DNA of 64,000 bases from Ruminococcus sp. Phil11. Its GTDB lineage: Bacteria; Bacillota; Clostridia; Oscillospirales; Ruminococcaceae. Numbering within the stretch: position 1 is the stretch's first letter; each line of letters starts with the position of its first letter. Shown piece by piece: positions 43,157-52,523 of this stretch. The notes beneath the pieces were generated by a model. The model was given only the letters and a program-made list of their open reading frames with translations, did no database searches and had not been told where the DNA came from. Position numbers and translations under genes: made by a program. The stretch is from contig MSGZ01000032.1 of NCBI GenBank assembly GCA_001940925.1, positions 1 to 64,000 on the forward strand, given 5' to 3'.

Positions 43157-43822
43157 ATGGCGAGCTGCCTGACGGACGACGAGCGCGAACGGCGTTATGC
43201 GGAACTGCGGAAAAAGAAGAAATACAGCGACATTCTGGTCGCAATCCCGATCATGACCGGCATTGTGCTGTTTATTGCGGCAGTGTTCAGCCTGCCGACG
43301 ACCTTTGCGGATATCGCAACGGGCACCAGTGTGCTCGCACTGTTCCTGAATCTGTGCCCGATGATCTCGGCGGCGGTCGCAGCGTTCTGCGCATTCAGCC
43401 GCAACACCAAAATGATCCTGCTCGCAGTCCCCGCAGTCATTCTGATTGATCTGATCTCCGGCGGCAGCATGAGCCTGCTGCTGATTCCCGGGCTGATCTG
43501 TGCGCTGATCGGCGCGCATATCTTCGGGAAGCTGGAGAATGAGGAGGGCTTCCCGCTGTTCCGCATCCCGTTCTCCGAGCTGCAGGAGCGGCAGCAGAAC
43601 GCAGAAAAAAAGACCCGCTTCCGTGCCGAGCAGGCCGGAACGCGCAGAATCGCGGACAGCGAGGTGCACGGCACAATGGGCGACCTGCTCGATGATGCAG
43701 AGAACGTCCCGGTGCAGACCGCTGCGCTGCAGGGGTATTTCGACCGGAGCGAGGGTGCGCAGGGCGTATTCAGTGCGCCGATGAGCGAAGCAGGCGAATA
43801 CGGAAAAATGGATGAGCTTTGA
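43157..43822 (+). CDS. Membrane protein of an EGYP-motif trio (1)
   Basis: ATG with AAAGGAG 11 nt upstream; an in-frame start at 43088 would lie within the transcript leader and lacks a ribosome site. The 221-residue product has a basic N-terminus (DERERRYAELRKKKKY), four membrane segments (about 25-125), then NEEGFPLFRIPF and a disordered acidic end. The EEGFPLF phrase after the last membrane segment recurs as EGYPEF and EGYPLF in the next two genes. No family recognised. Confidence 0.75.
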   Translation: MASCLTDDERERRYAELRKKKKYSDILVAIPIMTGIVLFIAAVFSLPTTFADIATGTSVLALFLNLCPMISAAVAAFCAFSRNTKMILLAVPAVILIDLISGGSMSLLLIPGLICALIGAHIFGKLENEEGFPLFRIPFSELQERQQNAEKKTRFRAEQAGTRRIADSEVHGTMGDLLDDAENVPVQTAALQGYFDRSEGAQGVFSAPMSEAGEYGKMDEL

Positions 43823-43879
43823 CCGGCGGGGACCGGTTGAACATAACAGGCTATGATACGGAAAGGACGGCGATCAATT

Positions 43880-44902
43880 ATGGCAAACCAGGAAACCAAG
43901 GCACTGAATCCCTTTGAAGAAGAAAAACCGAAGCTCGTACATCTTGAAAAAGACCAGTCGCATTACGAATACTGCCGGATGCAGATGCATGACATTGAGC
44001 ATGTGCACCGCCGCACATTCTTCTGCAATCTCGGCCTTTGCATTTTTGTATGTCTGCTGGCGGTGTTCCATGTGTATATCGGCGGCTTTGACCTGCTGAG
44101 CGGCCACGGGATCGACACCAGCAGAGCCGCGACCGTCATCACGGTCGGCATCTTCCAGATCGTCGTGGCCATGATCATTATTGTACTCGGCTATCTGGCA
44201 TGGGCAAACTACCGCATCCTGAATATCATTCTGGAAATGTGGTATGTGATCGTGACAATCATCGGCATTGTCCGGCTGGACTATATGACGGGTCTGGTCG
44301 GTGCAGTCGGCGTCGTGTTCTATTATTTCTCGTTCCGCGAACTTTCAAAAGAGGAAACGCTCGCACAGATGGAGGGCTATCCGGAATTTCACGAAAAGCT
44401 CGATATCTCCAAATCGGATTATGTCGTACAGACACTGCTGGCACATAAAGGCGAGCATCTGGTCAAAAAGAAGAAGTCCTCTGTGTTCTCCACGGATTAT
44501 TCGCTCCGCAAGGCGAAAAAGCACAAGGACGCGGAGGCGGAAGGCGGAGCCGCAGGCGCAGAGCTCGCCGCGACGCTGCAGAAGAAGATCAATGAGGTGC
44601 AGAACGCAAAGGACAGTGCAAAAACCGAGCCGGTAACGGAGCAGGCGGCGGAAGCAAAGCCGGAGCCTGCCGCGGAAGCGGCTGCCGAGACCGCTGCAGC
44701 GGAGATGCAGGATCTTACAGAGGAAAAGGCCGAACCGTTCACCGATGCCGATGCGATCATGGCAGAGGCAGAGGCCAAAGCAAAGGAGATCCTTGCAGAG
44801 GCAGTTGCGAAGGCGCAGTCCCTGAAAACAGAGACACCGGCACAGAAACCTGCACAGGCTGCCGCGCCGAAAAAATCCGGCGGAAAGAAAAAGCGCAGAT
44901 AA
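43880..44902 (+). CDS. Membrane protein of an EGYP-motif trio (2)
   Basis: The 340-residue product has an N-terminal cytoplasmic region, four membrane segments (about 55-165), the MEGYPEFHEKL motif, and a long Ala/Glu/Lys-rich, probably coiled-coil tail (about 215-340) ending in KKSGGKKKRR. The ATG at 43880 follows GGAAAGGACGG at a longish distance. It lies 57 nt after the first trio member. Role unknown; paralogy with the neighbours is by layout and motif rather than strong identity. Confidence 0.75.
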   Translation: MANQETKALNPFEEEKPKLVHLEKDQSHYEYCRMQMHDIEHVHRRTFFCNLGLCIFVCLLAVFHVYIGGFDLLSGHGIDTSRAATVITVGIFQIVVAMIIIVLGYLAWANYRILNIILEMWYVIVTIIGIVRLDYMTGLVGAVGVVFYYFSFRELSKEETLAQMEGYPEFHEKLDISKSDYVVQTLLAHKGEHLVKKKKSSVFSTDYSLRKAKKHKDAEAEGGAAGAELAATLQKKINEVQNAKDSAKTEPVTEQAAEAKPEPAAEAAAETAAAEMQDLTEEKAEPFTDADAIMAEAEAKAKEILAEAVAKAQSLKTETPAQKPAQAAAPKKSGGKKKRR

Positions 44903-44929
44903 CAGAGGAACAAATCAAGGAGAACGTCT

Positions 44930-46045
44930 ATGAAACTATCCCCTGAAGCCGAAGCAAAAATGGAAGCAAACCGTCTGAAAAAGCTGCAAAATGACGCAGA
45001 CAACAAAAAATGCTTCTGGGCCTTTGTCGCTCTCGGCTGCATCATCTTCGGAACATCCTTCTTTGCAGGCGCGCGCTCCACAATGCTGGACGGCGCACAA
45101 GGAACCGGCATCTTCTATACGGCAATGGCGGCCGGCTTTTTCCAGATCCTGTTCGGCATCGGCACGGTCGTCATCGGCTTTGTCAATTACCGCAGATCGC
45201 CGGTCGCCGGCACCTGCTGCATCGGCGTCTGCCTGATTCTGCTGCTCTACTATCTGCTGCATCTGGAGCAGAACATCGCAGGCATCAATATCGTACTGGT
45301 CCTGGCTGCACTTGCATTGTGTGCATGGGCACAGGTCATCACGCACCGCGAGGAAGCACTGAAAACAGAGGAGGGCTATCCGCTGTTTTCGCCGGAGGCA
45401 TCCTATGCGGGAAAATATGAGCTGCCGCCGGATGTGCGCCTCAGACAGCAGGCTGCATCCCAGGCAATGGGAACGGTCGGTCCGCCCGCGGCACCCCCGC
45501 TGCCCGCTTCACCGGAGCAGGAGACTGCCGCAGCAGCAGCGTCGCTGTTCGGCGGAAAAGAGGTCCGGCTGCCGAATGAAGTCAGAGTGCCGGAGTTCAG
45601 CCGCCGTGCCTCCGTACAGGAAGCCCCCGTACAGGCAAACGCCGGTCTGACGCCGGAAGCGCATCTCATGGATATGACGGCGGCACCGTCCCATGCGGTA
45701 CAGCCGGGCAATGCTTCGCTGCTGCCGGATGCGGCTGCCGTCGAGGCGCAGCTGCAGGCAGCAAAGCAGATTCAGACGCAGAACAGCGTAAATGCAATGC
45801 TGGAAAGCTTTGCGCATGCCGCAGACGAGGCTCCGAAAACGGGCGTCGAGGCACTGCCGAAGGTCTCCGCGGAGGAGCTGCTCATGGATATGACGGCGGT
45901 GCCCTCTCATGCGGTACAGAAGGGCGATGCCGCCCAGCTGCCGGATCCCGCCGAGGTGCGGGCGCGCATGGCAGCGATGAAGAAGGCGAGAGATGAACAC
46001 GAGGCTGCCATGAAGCAGGCCAGACTCGATCATCCGCTGAACTGA
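44930..46045 (+). CDS. Membrane protein of an EGYP-motif trio (3)
   Basis: The 371-residue product has a helical N-terminus, four membrane segments (about 28-140), TEEGYPLFSPEA, and a tail with two copies of a 35-residue unit (LMDMTAAPSHAVQPG and LMDMTAVPSHAVQKG, each followed by LPD and an Ala-rich helix). ATG with AAGGAG upstream. The repeated LMDMTA unit may be a short interaction motif; the first trio member has a related LLDDAENVPVQ. Function unknown. Confidence 0.77.
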   Translation: MKLSPEAEAKMEANRLKKLQNDADNKKCFWAFVALGCIIFGTSFFAGARSTMLDGAQGTGIFYTAMAAGFFQILFGIGTVVIGFVNYRRSPVAGTCCIGVCLILLLYYLLHLEQNIAGINIVLVLAALALCAWAQVITHREEALKTEEGYPLFSPEASYAGKYELPPDVRLRQQAASQAMGTVGPPAAPPLPASPEQETAAAAASLFGGKEVRLPNEVRVPEFSRRASVQEAPVQANAGLTPEAHLMDMTAAPSHAVQPGNASLLPDAAAVEAQLQAAKQIQTQNSVNAMLESFAHAADEAPKTGVEALPKVSAEELLMDMTAVPSHAVQKGDAAQLPDPAEVRARMAAMKKARDEHEAAMKQARLDHPLN

Positions 46046-46089
46046 TATACCCGGATACATAACAGAAACAGGAAAGGGCGGTGAGCTGA

Positions 46090-47622
46090 TTGTTTGCAAA
46101 AGTCAACAGTATGGGACTGTTCGGGCTGAATGCCTTTCCCGTCGATGTGGAGATCTCCGTGAACAAGGGGCTCCCGCGCTTTGAGATCGTCGGGCTGGCG
46201 GATACCGCCGTGCAGGAGAGCCGCGAACGCATCAAGTCCGCACTGTATACCTGCGGGATCGTTTTTCCGACCTCAAACTGTATCGTCAATCTGGCACCGG
46301 CGGATAAGCGCAAAAACGGCAGTATGCATGACCTTGCGATCTTCATGGCGATCCTCGCGGCACTGGGCAGAGTACAGGTGCCGGAGGATGCCGCGATCAT
46401 CGGGGAGGTCTCGCTGAACGGCGATATCCGGCCGGTGAACGGCGTTCTGCCGATGACGCTGACCGCCAAAAGCCGCGGCATCACGACGATGTACGTGCCG
46501 CTTGACAACGCAAAGGAAGCGGCCGTCGTGGACGGCATGACCGTCTACGGCATTGCGAATGCAAAGCAGCTGCTTGCGCATCTGGAAGGCGACGAGCTGC
46601 TGGAACCGGTCGGGCATATCGGCCTTGCGCAGGCGGGAATGCCGCCGATCCCGGATTTCGCGGACGTCCACGGGCAGACCGCTGCCAAGCACGCACTGGA
46701 ACTCGCGGCGGCAGGCGGACACAATGCGCTGCTGATCGGCCCGCCGGGCAGCGGCAAAAGTATGCTGGCCAAACGGATGCCGGGCATTCTGCCGGAGCTG
46801 ACCTTTGCAGAATCCATTGAAACCACGATGATCCATTCCGTGGCGGGGCTGCTCGATTCCGAGCACCCGCTTGTGACCGTGCGGCCGTTCCGTTCGCCGC
46901 ATCATACGATTTCTTCCGCGGGACTTGCAGGCGGCGGAACGATCCCGCATCCCGGCGAAATCTCGCTTGCACATAACGGGCTGCTCTTTCTTGACGAGCT
47001 GGCGGAATTTGACCGCCGGACGCTCGAGATCCTGCGGCAGCCTTTGGAGGACAGAGAGGTCACGATCTCCCGTGCGGCAGGCACGATCCGTTACCCCTGC
47101 TCGATCATGCTGATCGCGGCGATGAACCCCTGTCCCTGCGGCTATCTCGGACACCCGACCAGACCGTGCACCTGCGGACAGCGTGCCGCAGCACAGTATC
47201 TGAACCGGATCTCCGGGCCGCTGCTCGACCGCTTTGATCTGCATATTGAAGCGGCACCGGTCACCTTTGACGACCTTTCCTCGCAGAAGCCGGAGGAATC
47301 CAGCGCGGAGATCAGAAAGCGCGTGGTCGCGGCAAGAGCGATCCAGAACGCCCGCTTCGAGGGCACCGGCATCACCTGCAATGCGCGCATTACGCCGGAC
47401 AAGCTCGCGAAATTCTGTCCGATGACGGATAAAGCAAAAGCGCGGCTGAAAGCGGTCTTTGAGAAAATGGGGCTTTCCGCACGTGCCTACGACCGGCTGC
47501 TCAAGGTCGCGAGAACCGCGGCGGATATGCAGCAGAGCGAGGTCATTGATGCGCAGCATATCGCAGAGGCGGTGCAGTACCGCACACTGGACAGAAAGTA
47601 TTGGCAAACATCTGATAAATAG
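46090..47622 (+). CDS. comM: YifB/ComM-type Mg-chelatase-like AAA+ ATPase
   Basis: The 510-residue protein has an N-terminal Lon-S16-like domain (GLPRFEIVGLADTAVQESRERI), the AAA+ module with Walker A GPPGSGKSML and Walker B LFLDELAEF, a zinc-like CPCGYLGHPTRPCTC segment, and a C-terminal Mg-chelatase domain. ComM helicases drive branch migration during natural transformation; YifB members are widespread, so competence is not implied. The TTG start follows GGGCGGTGAG. Confidence 0.93.
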   Translation: MFAKVNSMGLFGLNAFPVDVEISVNKGLPRFEIVGLADTAVQESRERIKSALYTCGIVFPTSNCIVNLAPADKRKNGSMHDLAIFMAILAALGRVQVPEDAAIIGEVSLNGDIRPVNGVLPMTLTAKSRGITTMYVPLDNAKEAAVVDGMTVYGIANAKQLLAHLEGDELLEPVGHIGLAQAGMPPIPDFADVHGQTAAKHALELAAAGGHNALLIGPPGSGKSMLAKRMPGILPELTFAESIETTMIHSVAGLLDSEHPLVTVRPFRSPHHTISSAGLAGGGTIPHPGEISLAHNGLLFLDELAEFDRRTLEILRQPLEDREVTISRAAGTIRYPCSIMLIAAMNPCPCGYLGHPTRPCTCGQRAAAQYLNRISGPLLDRFDLHIEAAPVTFDDLSSQKPEESSAEIRKRVVAARAIQNARFEGTGITCNARITPDKLAKFCPMTDKAKARLKAVFEKMGLSARAYDRLLKVARTAADMQQSEVIDAQHIAEAVQYRTLDRKYWQTSDK

Positions 47623-47630
47623 ACGGATAC

Positions 47631-47669
47631 CCCCTCCGTCAGCTTTCGCTGACACCTCCCCTTTCAGTG
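47631..47669. repeat. Short dispersed repeat, copy B
   Basis: CCCCTC, then the hairpin GTCAGC-TTTC-GCTGAC, then CCTCCCCTTTCAG. It matches the complement of copy A at 24838-24877 in order and sequence, so it is the same repeat family in opposite orientation. Confidence 0.7.
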
Positions 47670-47728
47670 GCGGCAAAAAAGGAGGATGCAATCACGCAGA
47701 GAACCGAATAAATGATAATCATTCCCAC

Positions 47729-47824
47729 ATAATGGGATTCCAAAGGGACACTGTCCCTTTGGCAGGGTTCAACATGAAGAAACAAGTTTCTTCATGTTTG
47801 GCGGAGCCCATTATCAATCCGTCG
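47729..47824. repeat. Three-way-junction palindromic element
   Basis: Outer arms ATAATGGG/CCCATTAT (47729-47736 with 47817-47824) enclose two perfect hairpins, CCAAAGGGA/TCCCTTTGG (47740-47762) and AACATGAAGAAAC/GTTTCTTCATGTT (47771-47798). The whole can fold as a closed three-way junction in DNA or RNA. It lies between comM and the SEDS gene and has no coding frame, like a small MITE or a structured RNA. Confidence 0.7.
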
Positions 47825-47862
47825 GAGATACATTATTATAAAGAAAAACAGGAGAAACAAAA

Positions 47863-49023
47863 TTGAAGCGAAACATCTCAACCGAGACAGCGCGCGGCGG
47901 CTTTTTCAAGCGCATCGACCGGCTGCTGCTGCTGCTCGTGACGCTCTGCTCCGGCATGAGCGTTGTGCTGCTCCGGACGCTCTGGGTGCAGCAGATCACG
48001 GACGAGGTCGATGCAAACGACTGGATCGTGCAGCTCATTTCAATGGGACTCGGTCTGGCCGGCTGTCTGGTCGTCTCGGCCATTGACTATCACAAGCTGG
48101 CAAAATTCTGGTTTTTGTATGCACCGGTCGCGCTCGGTCTGGTCGCACTGACGTTCACAAGTCTCGGCTACGGACGCGAGGGTGCCGACGACCGCAACTG
48201 GATCGACTTCGGCTTTGTACAGGTGCAGCCCTCAGAAATCCTGAAGCTGGTCTTTCTGCTGACCTTCGCCTATCACATCTCAAAGGTCGGGGACAGGCTG
48301 AACCAGCCGTTCCAGCTCTTTCTGCTGCTGATACACGCCGCCTTTCCTATGGGAATCGTGGCACTGCAGGGCGACTACGGCACCGCGATCATTTTCGCGG
48401 CGATGACGGTGTTCATGCTGTTTACCGCAGGTCTTTCGCTCTGGTACATGCTCGGCGGCGCAGCACTGATGCCGCTGCTGATCTGGTTCGTCTGGACGTA
48501 TGCCTTCGGTGACGTTCACCGGAACCGTATCCGGGTGCTGCTGAATCCCGGCACCGACCCGCTCGGCCTCGAATATCAGCAGAACCTCGGCCTGAAAGCG
48601 ATCCGCAAGGGCGGACTGTTCGGGCTCGGGTTAAGCGGCGAAGGGTATGTCTCTGTGCCGGAAATGCACAATGACTTCATCTTCTCGTTCATCGGCGAGG
48701 CGTTCGGCTTTGTCGGCGCGATCGCCGTGATCGTACTGCTTGCCGCGATCTGTCTGCGCATTTTCAGCGACAGCCGCGCGGCCAAGGATTCCATGGGCAG
48801 AACGCTCTGCATGGGCGTGTTCGCGATCCTCTTTACACATGACCTGATGAATCTCGGCATGGTGCTGAAGGTGATGCCGGTCATCGGCATTCCGCTGCCG
48901 TTTTTCAGCGCCGGCGGTACGGCGATGCTTTCGATGTATCTCTGTATCGGTCTGGTCATCAGTGCATATTCGCACAACCAGAAAAAATACCGCGTATTCT
49001 ATGATGCAGAGGCTGCACAGTAA
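47863..49023 (+). CDS. SEDS-family glycosyltransferase (RodA/FtsW type)
   Basis: Polymerises peptidoglycan strands at the membrane. The 386-residue protein has about ten membrane segments and family motifs ADDRNWIDFGFVQVQPSE, LQGDYGTA, GLFGLGLSGEG and the end PFFSAGGTAMLSMY. It resembles both RodA and FtsW, and the choice is not secure. The TTG start has AGGAG 8 nt upstream. It is followed by a small membrane protein and a dehydrogenase, not by division genes. Confidence 0.9.
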   Translation: MKRNISTETARGGFFKRIDRLLLLLVTLCSGMSVVLLRTLWVQQITDEVDANDWIVQLISMGLGLAGCLVVSAIDYHKLAKFWFLYAPVALGLVALTFTSLGYGREGADDRNWIDFGFVQVQPSEILKLVFLLTFAYHISKVGDRLNQPFQLFLLLIHAAFPMGIVALQGDYGTAIIFAAMTVFMLFTAGLSLWYMLGGAALMPLLIWFVWTYAFGDVHRNRIRVLLNPGTDPLGLEYQQNLGLKAIRKGGLFGLGLSGEGYVSVPEMHNDFIFSFIGEAFGFVGAIAVIVLLAAICLRIFSDSRAAKDSMGRTLCMGVFAILFTHDLMNLGMVLKVMPVIGIPLPFFSAGGTAMLSMYLCIGLVISAYSHNQKKYRVFYDAEAAQ

Positions 49024-49071
49024 GCCCGCCGCATCTGAAGATATACTGATTCCAAAGGAGTATTGATTTTT

Positions 49072-49365
49072 ATGGAAAAGACCCTGTTCCCGATCACAAT
49101 GGACAAGCACATCGTTTTCTGCGCAGTTGCGGCTGTATTCTTTCTGCTGCAGTTCATCCGCACAAAACGCATCTATCAGTTGATTCTCGCAATCGCGATC
49201 CCGCTTTCGCTGCTGATCTATCTCGCACCGGAAAATGAAATGCTGTTTTACGGTGTCGGCATTGCAGAAGCCGTGCTGCTCGTGCTCGCATTCATCCTCA
49301 ATCTGGTACAGAACGCACGCGAGAAGAAGGCAGAGAAGCTGAAATCTGCTGGTGCGGAGGGCTGA
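49072..49365 (+). CDS. Small membrane protein, function unknown
   Basis: The 97-residue product has three hydrophobic segments and a Lys/Glu-rich end (NAREKKAEKLKSAGAEG). The ATG at 49072 follows AAAGGAG. It is 2 nt ahead of the dehydrogenase gene and probably co-transcribed with the SEDS gene. No family recognised. Confidence 0.72.
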   Translation: MEKTLFPITMDKHIVFCAVAAVFFLLQFIRTKRIYQLILAIAIPLSLLIYLAPENEMLFYGVGIAEAVLLVLAFILNLVQNAREKKAEKLKSAGAEG

Positions 49366-49367
49366 TT

Positions 49368-50357
49368 ATGCGCGCAGAAAGAATCGTCATTCTGGACTGG
49401 GACACCATGGTCTATCACCGTGAGGAGCTGAATGCCCGCCGCTTTGCCTCTCTGGCTGCACATGTGGATATCTATCCGCAGACAAAGCCCGAGGAGACTG
49501 TGCAGCACATCGGGGATGCGGATGTCGTCATCTGCAACAAGGTGCTCATCACGCGGGAAATCATGGAGGCCTGCCCGAACATCAAATACATCGGAATTCT
49601 GGCAACGGGCTTCAACAATGTTGATCTGATTGCCGCTGCTGAACGCGGAATCCCGGTCTGCAATGCAGGCAGCTATTCCACAGACGCGGTCGCACAGCTC
49701 GTGTTTGCGTATATTTTCGATTATTTCCAGCGGGTCGCGCTCTATTCCATGGAGGTGCGGCTCGGCGGCTGGGAGAATTCTCCGACATTCTCCTATTTTC
49801 CGTACCCGACCGGCGAGCTGCGCGGCAAGACGCTCGGCATCATCGGCTACGGCAACATCGGCAGACAGGTCGCGAAAATCGCGGATGCATTCGGCATGTC
49901 CGTGCTGATCGCGACAAGGACCGTACCGGAAAACTGTCCGTATCCGGTCGTGACGGCCGAGGAGGTGTTCCGCCGCTCGGACGTCCTGACGCTGCACTGT
50001 CCGCTCAATGAGCAGACAAAGGGACTGGTCTGCAAGCGTTCCCTTGCGCTGATGAAGGAGACCGCAGTCCTCATCAATACCTCGCGCGGCGGCACGGTCG
50101 TGGAGCAGGAGCTCGCAGACGCGCTCAATAACGACATGCTCGCGGCGGCGTATCTCGATGTGCTCGAAAAGGAGCCGATGTCGCCGGATACCCCGCTGAA
50201 AAATGCGAAAAACTGCACGATCACGCCGCATATCGGCTGGACGCCGCTGGAAGCCAGACGCCGCCTGCTCGATATCACCGAGGACAATCTCCGCGGCTGG
50301 CTGAACGGCAATCCGCAGCATGTGGTGAATGGCGTGACGGCACCGGCTGCGGAGTGA
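49368..50357 (+). CDS. D-2-hydroxyacid dehydrogenase
   Basis: NAD(P)-dependent reduction of 2-oxoacids. The 329-residue protein has the dinucleotide motif GYGNIGRQVAKIADAFGM, INTSRGGTVVEQELADAL around the catalytic Arg, a conserved Glu (VLEKEPM) and the catalytic His in ITPHIGW. It is closest in character to glycerate or hydroxypyruvate dehydrogenases. It precedes proB and could share a transcript. Confidence 0.9.
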   Translation: MRAERIVILDWDTMVYHREELNARRFASLAAHVDIYPQTKPEETVQHIGDADVVICNKVLITREIMEACPNIKYIGILATGFNNVDLIAAAERGIPVCNAGSYSTDAVAQLVFAYIFDYFQRVALYSMEVRLGGWENSPTFSYFPYPTGELRGKTLGIIGYGNIGRQVAKIADAFGMSVLIATRTVPENCPYPVVTAEEVFRRSDVLTLHCPLNEQTKGLVCKRSLALMKETAVLINTSRGGTVVEQELADALNNDMLAAAYLDVLEKEPMSPDTPLKNAKNCTITPHIGWTPLEARRRLLDITEDNLRGWLNGNPQHVVNGVTAPAAE

Positions 50358-50398
50358 GTGCCGGAGATCCCTTTATCAGACTGAAAGGAAGTAATTTT

Positions 50399-51217
50399 TT
50401 GGAAACGCAGAATACCCTGCGCCCGCTCTCGGAGAGCAAGCGCATTGTTGTCAAGGTCGGCACCTCGACGCTGACGCACCGCACCGGCAGAATGAATCTG
50501 CGGCGGTTTCATAATCTTGTCCGCGTGCTGGCCGATCTTTCAAATGCAGGCAGGCAGCTGATCCTCGTATCATCCGGAGCCGTCGGCCTCGGCGTCGGAC
50601 AGCTCGGTCTGCGCGAACGCCCGACCGATACCCCGACCAAGCAGGCCTGCGCCGCAGTCGGTCAGTGCGAGCTGATGTATCTGTATGACCGGCAGTTCGG
50701 CAATTACAGCGTCAATGTCGCGCAGGTACTGCTCACAAAGGCAATCCTCAACTCAAACGGCGGCGTCAATGCGGGCAACTGCATGGAGCGGCTTCTGGAT
50801 CTCGGCGTCATCCCGATCGTCAACGAGAACGACACCGTTGCAATCGACGAACTGGAGCTGGAAATCGGCGAAAACGATTCGCTGGCAGCGATCGTGGCAG
50901 GGCTTGTTCACGCGGACACGCTCGTACTGATGAGCGACATTGAAGGCCTTTACTCCGCTGACCCGCACAAGGACGAAAACGCGGAGCTGATCCCGGTCGT
51001 GCATGAGATCACGCCGGAGATCGAGGCGGTCGCAGGCGGTGCGGGTACCCCGAACGCCCGCGGCGGCATGACGACAAAAATCTCCGCGGCAAAGATCGCG
51101 ACGGAAGCGGGCATTGACATGGTCATCATGAACGGCGAAAAACCGGAGCGTCTTTATGATCTGCTGCTGAATGACGAACCGGTCGGAACGAGATTTGTTT
51201 CCGCGGTACGGAAATAA
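50399..51217 (+). CDS. proB: Glutamate 5-kinase without PUA domain
   Basis: First step of proline synthesis. The 272-residue protein has VVKVGTSTLTHRTG, LVSSGAVGLGVGQL, IVNENDTVA and GGMTTKISAAKIAT of the amino-acid kinase family. The C-terminal PUA domain of longer ProB proteins (about 370 residues) is absent, as in many clostridia. The start is a TTG with AAAGGAAG 8 nt upstream; a GTG overlapping the previous stop lacks a ribosome site. Confidence 0.93.
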   Translation: METQNTLRPLSESKRIVVKVGTSTLTHRTGRMNLRRFHNLVRVLADLSNAGRQLILVSSGAVGLGVGQLGLRERPTDTPTKQACAAVGQCELMYLYDRQFGNYSVNVAQVLLTKAILNSNGGVNAGNCMERLLDLGVIPIVNENDTVAIDELELEIGENDSLAAIVAGLVHADTLVLMSDIEGLYSADPHKDENAELIPVVHEITPEIEAVAGGAGTPNARGGMTTKISAAKIATEAGIDMVIMNGEKPERLYDLLLNDEPVGTRFVSAVRK

Positions 51218-51268
51218 ACCGGTGAAGAATGAATCGTGAATGAAATCAAGCACAGGAGGAACAGAAGT

Positions 51269-52522
51269 ATGGAACAGCTTACCGTTCAGCAGCTCGGTGC
51301 CCGTGCAAAGGCCGTGGCAGCGACGCTCGCAGCTGCATCACCCAAACAGAAAAACGACGCACTCGCCGCGATCGCGGATGCACTGATCGCCCGCACGGAG
51401 GAGATCGTTGCGGCGAATCAGACAGACCTTGAAAACGCGGTCAAAAACAACATGTCCAAGTCCATGCAGGACAGACTGCTCCTCACACCGGAGCGCATCA
51501 AGGGCATTGCGGACGGCGTGCGCAAGCTCATTTCACTGGAAGAGGTCGTCGGACAGGTCGAGGCGGGTTATGTCCGCCCGAACGGTCTGCGCATTCAGAA
51601 AACCAGAGTCCCGCTCGGCGTAATCGGCATCATCTTTGAGAGCCGCCCGAACGTGACGGTCGATGCCGCGACGCTCTGCATGAAGGCCGGAAACTGCGTG
51701 ATCCTGCGCGGCGGCAAGGAGGCATTCTCCTCGAATGTCTGCCTGACCGATATCATGCGCGATGCGGTGCAGTCCGCCGGATTGCCCGCGGATATCATCC
51801 AGCTTGTGCCGGATACCACACGCGAATCCTCGAATCAGCTCATGAAGCTGTCGGAGTACCTCGATGTGCTGATTCCCCGCGGCGGTGCAGGACTGATCAA
51901 CGCCGTCGCACAGAATGCGACCGTCCCTGTTATCAAGACCGGCGTCGGCAACTGCCATGTGTATGTGGACGATTCCGCCGACCTTGAAATGGCGGTCAAT
52001 ATCGTGGACAACGGCAAGACGCAGCGCCCCTCTGTCTGCAATGCGATCGAAACGGTGCTGATCCACCGCGATGCCGCTGCAAAGTTCCTTCCGATGATGA
52101 AGGCACGCCTTGATGCGCATAATGTCACGCTGCACGGCGATGACGGTACCAAAGCGGTGCTCGGCGACTGCGTCATTCCCGCGAATGACGAGGACTGGGC
52201 AACGGAATACCTCGATTATCAGCTTGCCGTGAAGATCGTGGACGATGTGGACGCGGCGATCGCGCATATTTCCAAATACGGCACGAACCACAGCGAGTGC
52301 ATCGTGACGAAATCGCTTGACCATGCGGAGAAATTCCAGCGCGAGGTCGATGCGGCGGCGGTCTACGTCAACGCCTCGACGCGCTTTACGGACGGCGGCG
52401 AGTTCGGTTTCGGCGCGGAGATCGGCATTTCCACGCAGAAGCTCCACGCCCGCGGACCGATGGGGCTTTACGAGCTGACCTCGGTGAAGTACCTCATCAA
52501 CGGCGACGGACAGGTTCGCTGA
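51269..52522 (+). CDS. proA: Glutamate-5-semialdehyde dehydrogenase
   Basis: Second step of proline synthesis: reduces glutamyl phosphate to the semialdehyde. The 417-residue protein has VPLGVIGIIFESRPNVT, RGGKEAFSSN, the catalytic Cys in RPSVCNAIET, and FTDGGEFGFGAEIGIST. The ATG at 51269 follows AGGAGG; an in-frame start 11 codons upstream is less likely. It lies 51 nt after proB. Confidence 0.96.
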   Translation: MEQLTVQQLGARAKAVAATLAAASPKQKNDALAAIADALIARTEEIVAANQTDLENAVKNNMSKSMQDRLLLTPERIKGIADGVRKLISLEEVVGQVEAGYVRPNGLRIQKTRVPLGVIGIIFESRPNVTVDAATLCMKAGNCVILRGGKEAFSSNVCLTDIMRDAVQSAGLPADIIQLVPDTTRESSNQLMKLSEYLDVLIPRGGAGLINAVAQNATVPVIKTGVGNCHVYVDDSADLEMAVNIVDNGKTQRPSVCNAIETVLIHRDAAAKFLPMMKARLDAHNVTLHGDDGTKAVLGDCVIPANDEDWATEYLDYQLAVKIVDDVDAAIAHISKYGTNHSECIVTKSLDHAEKFQREVDAAAVYVNASTRFTDGGEFGFGAEIGISTQKLHARGPMGLYELTSVKYLINGDGQVR

Positions 52523-52523
52523 A

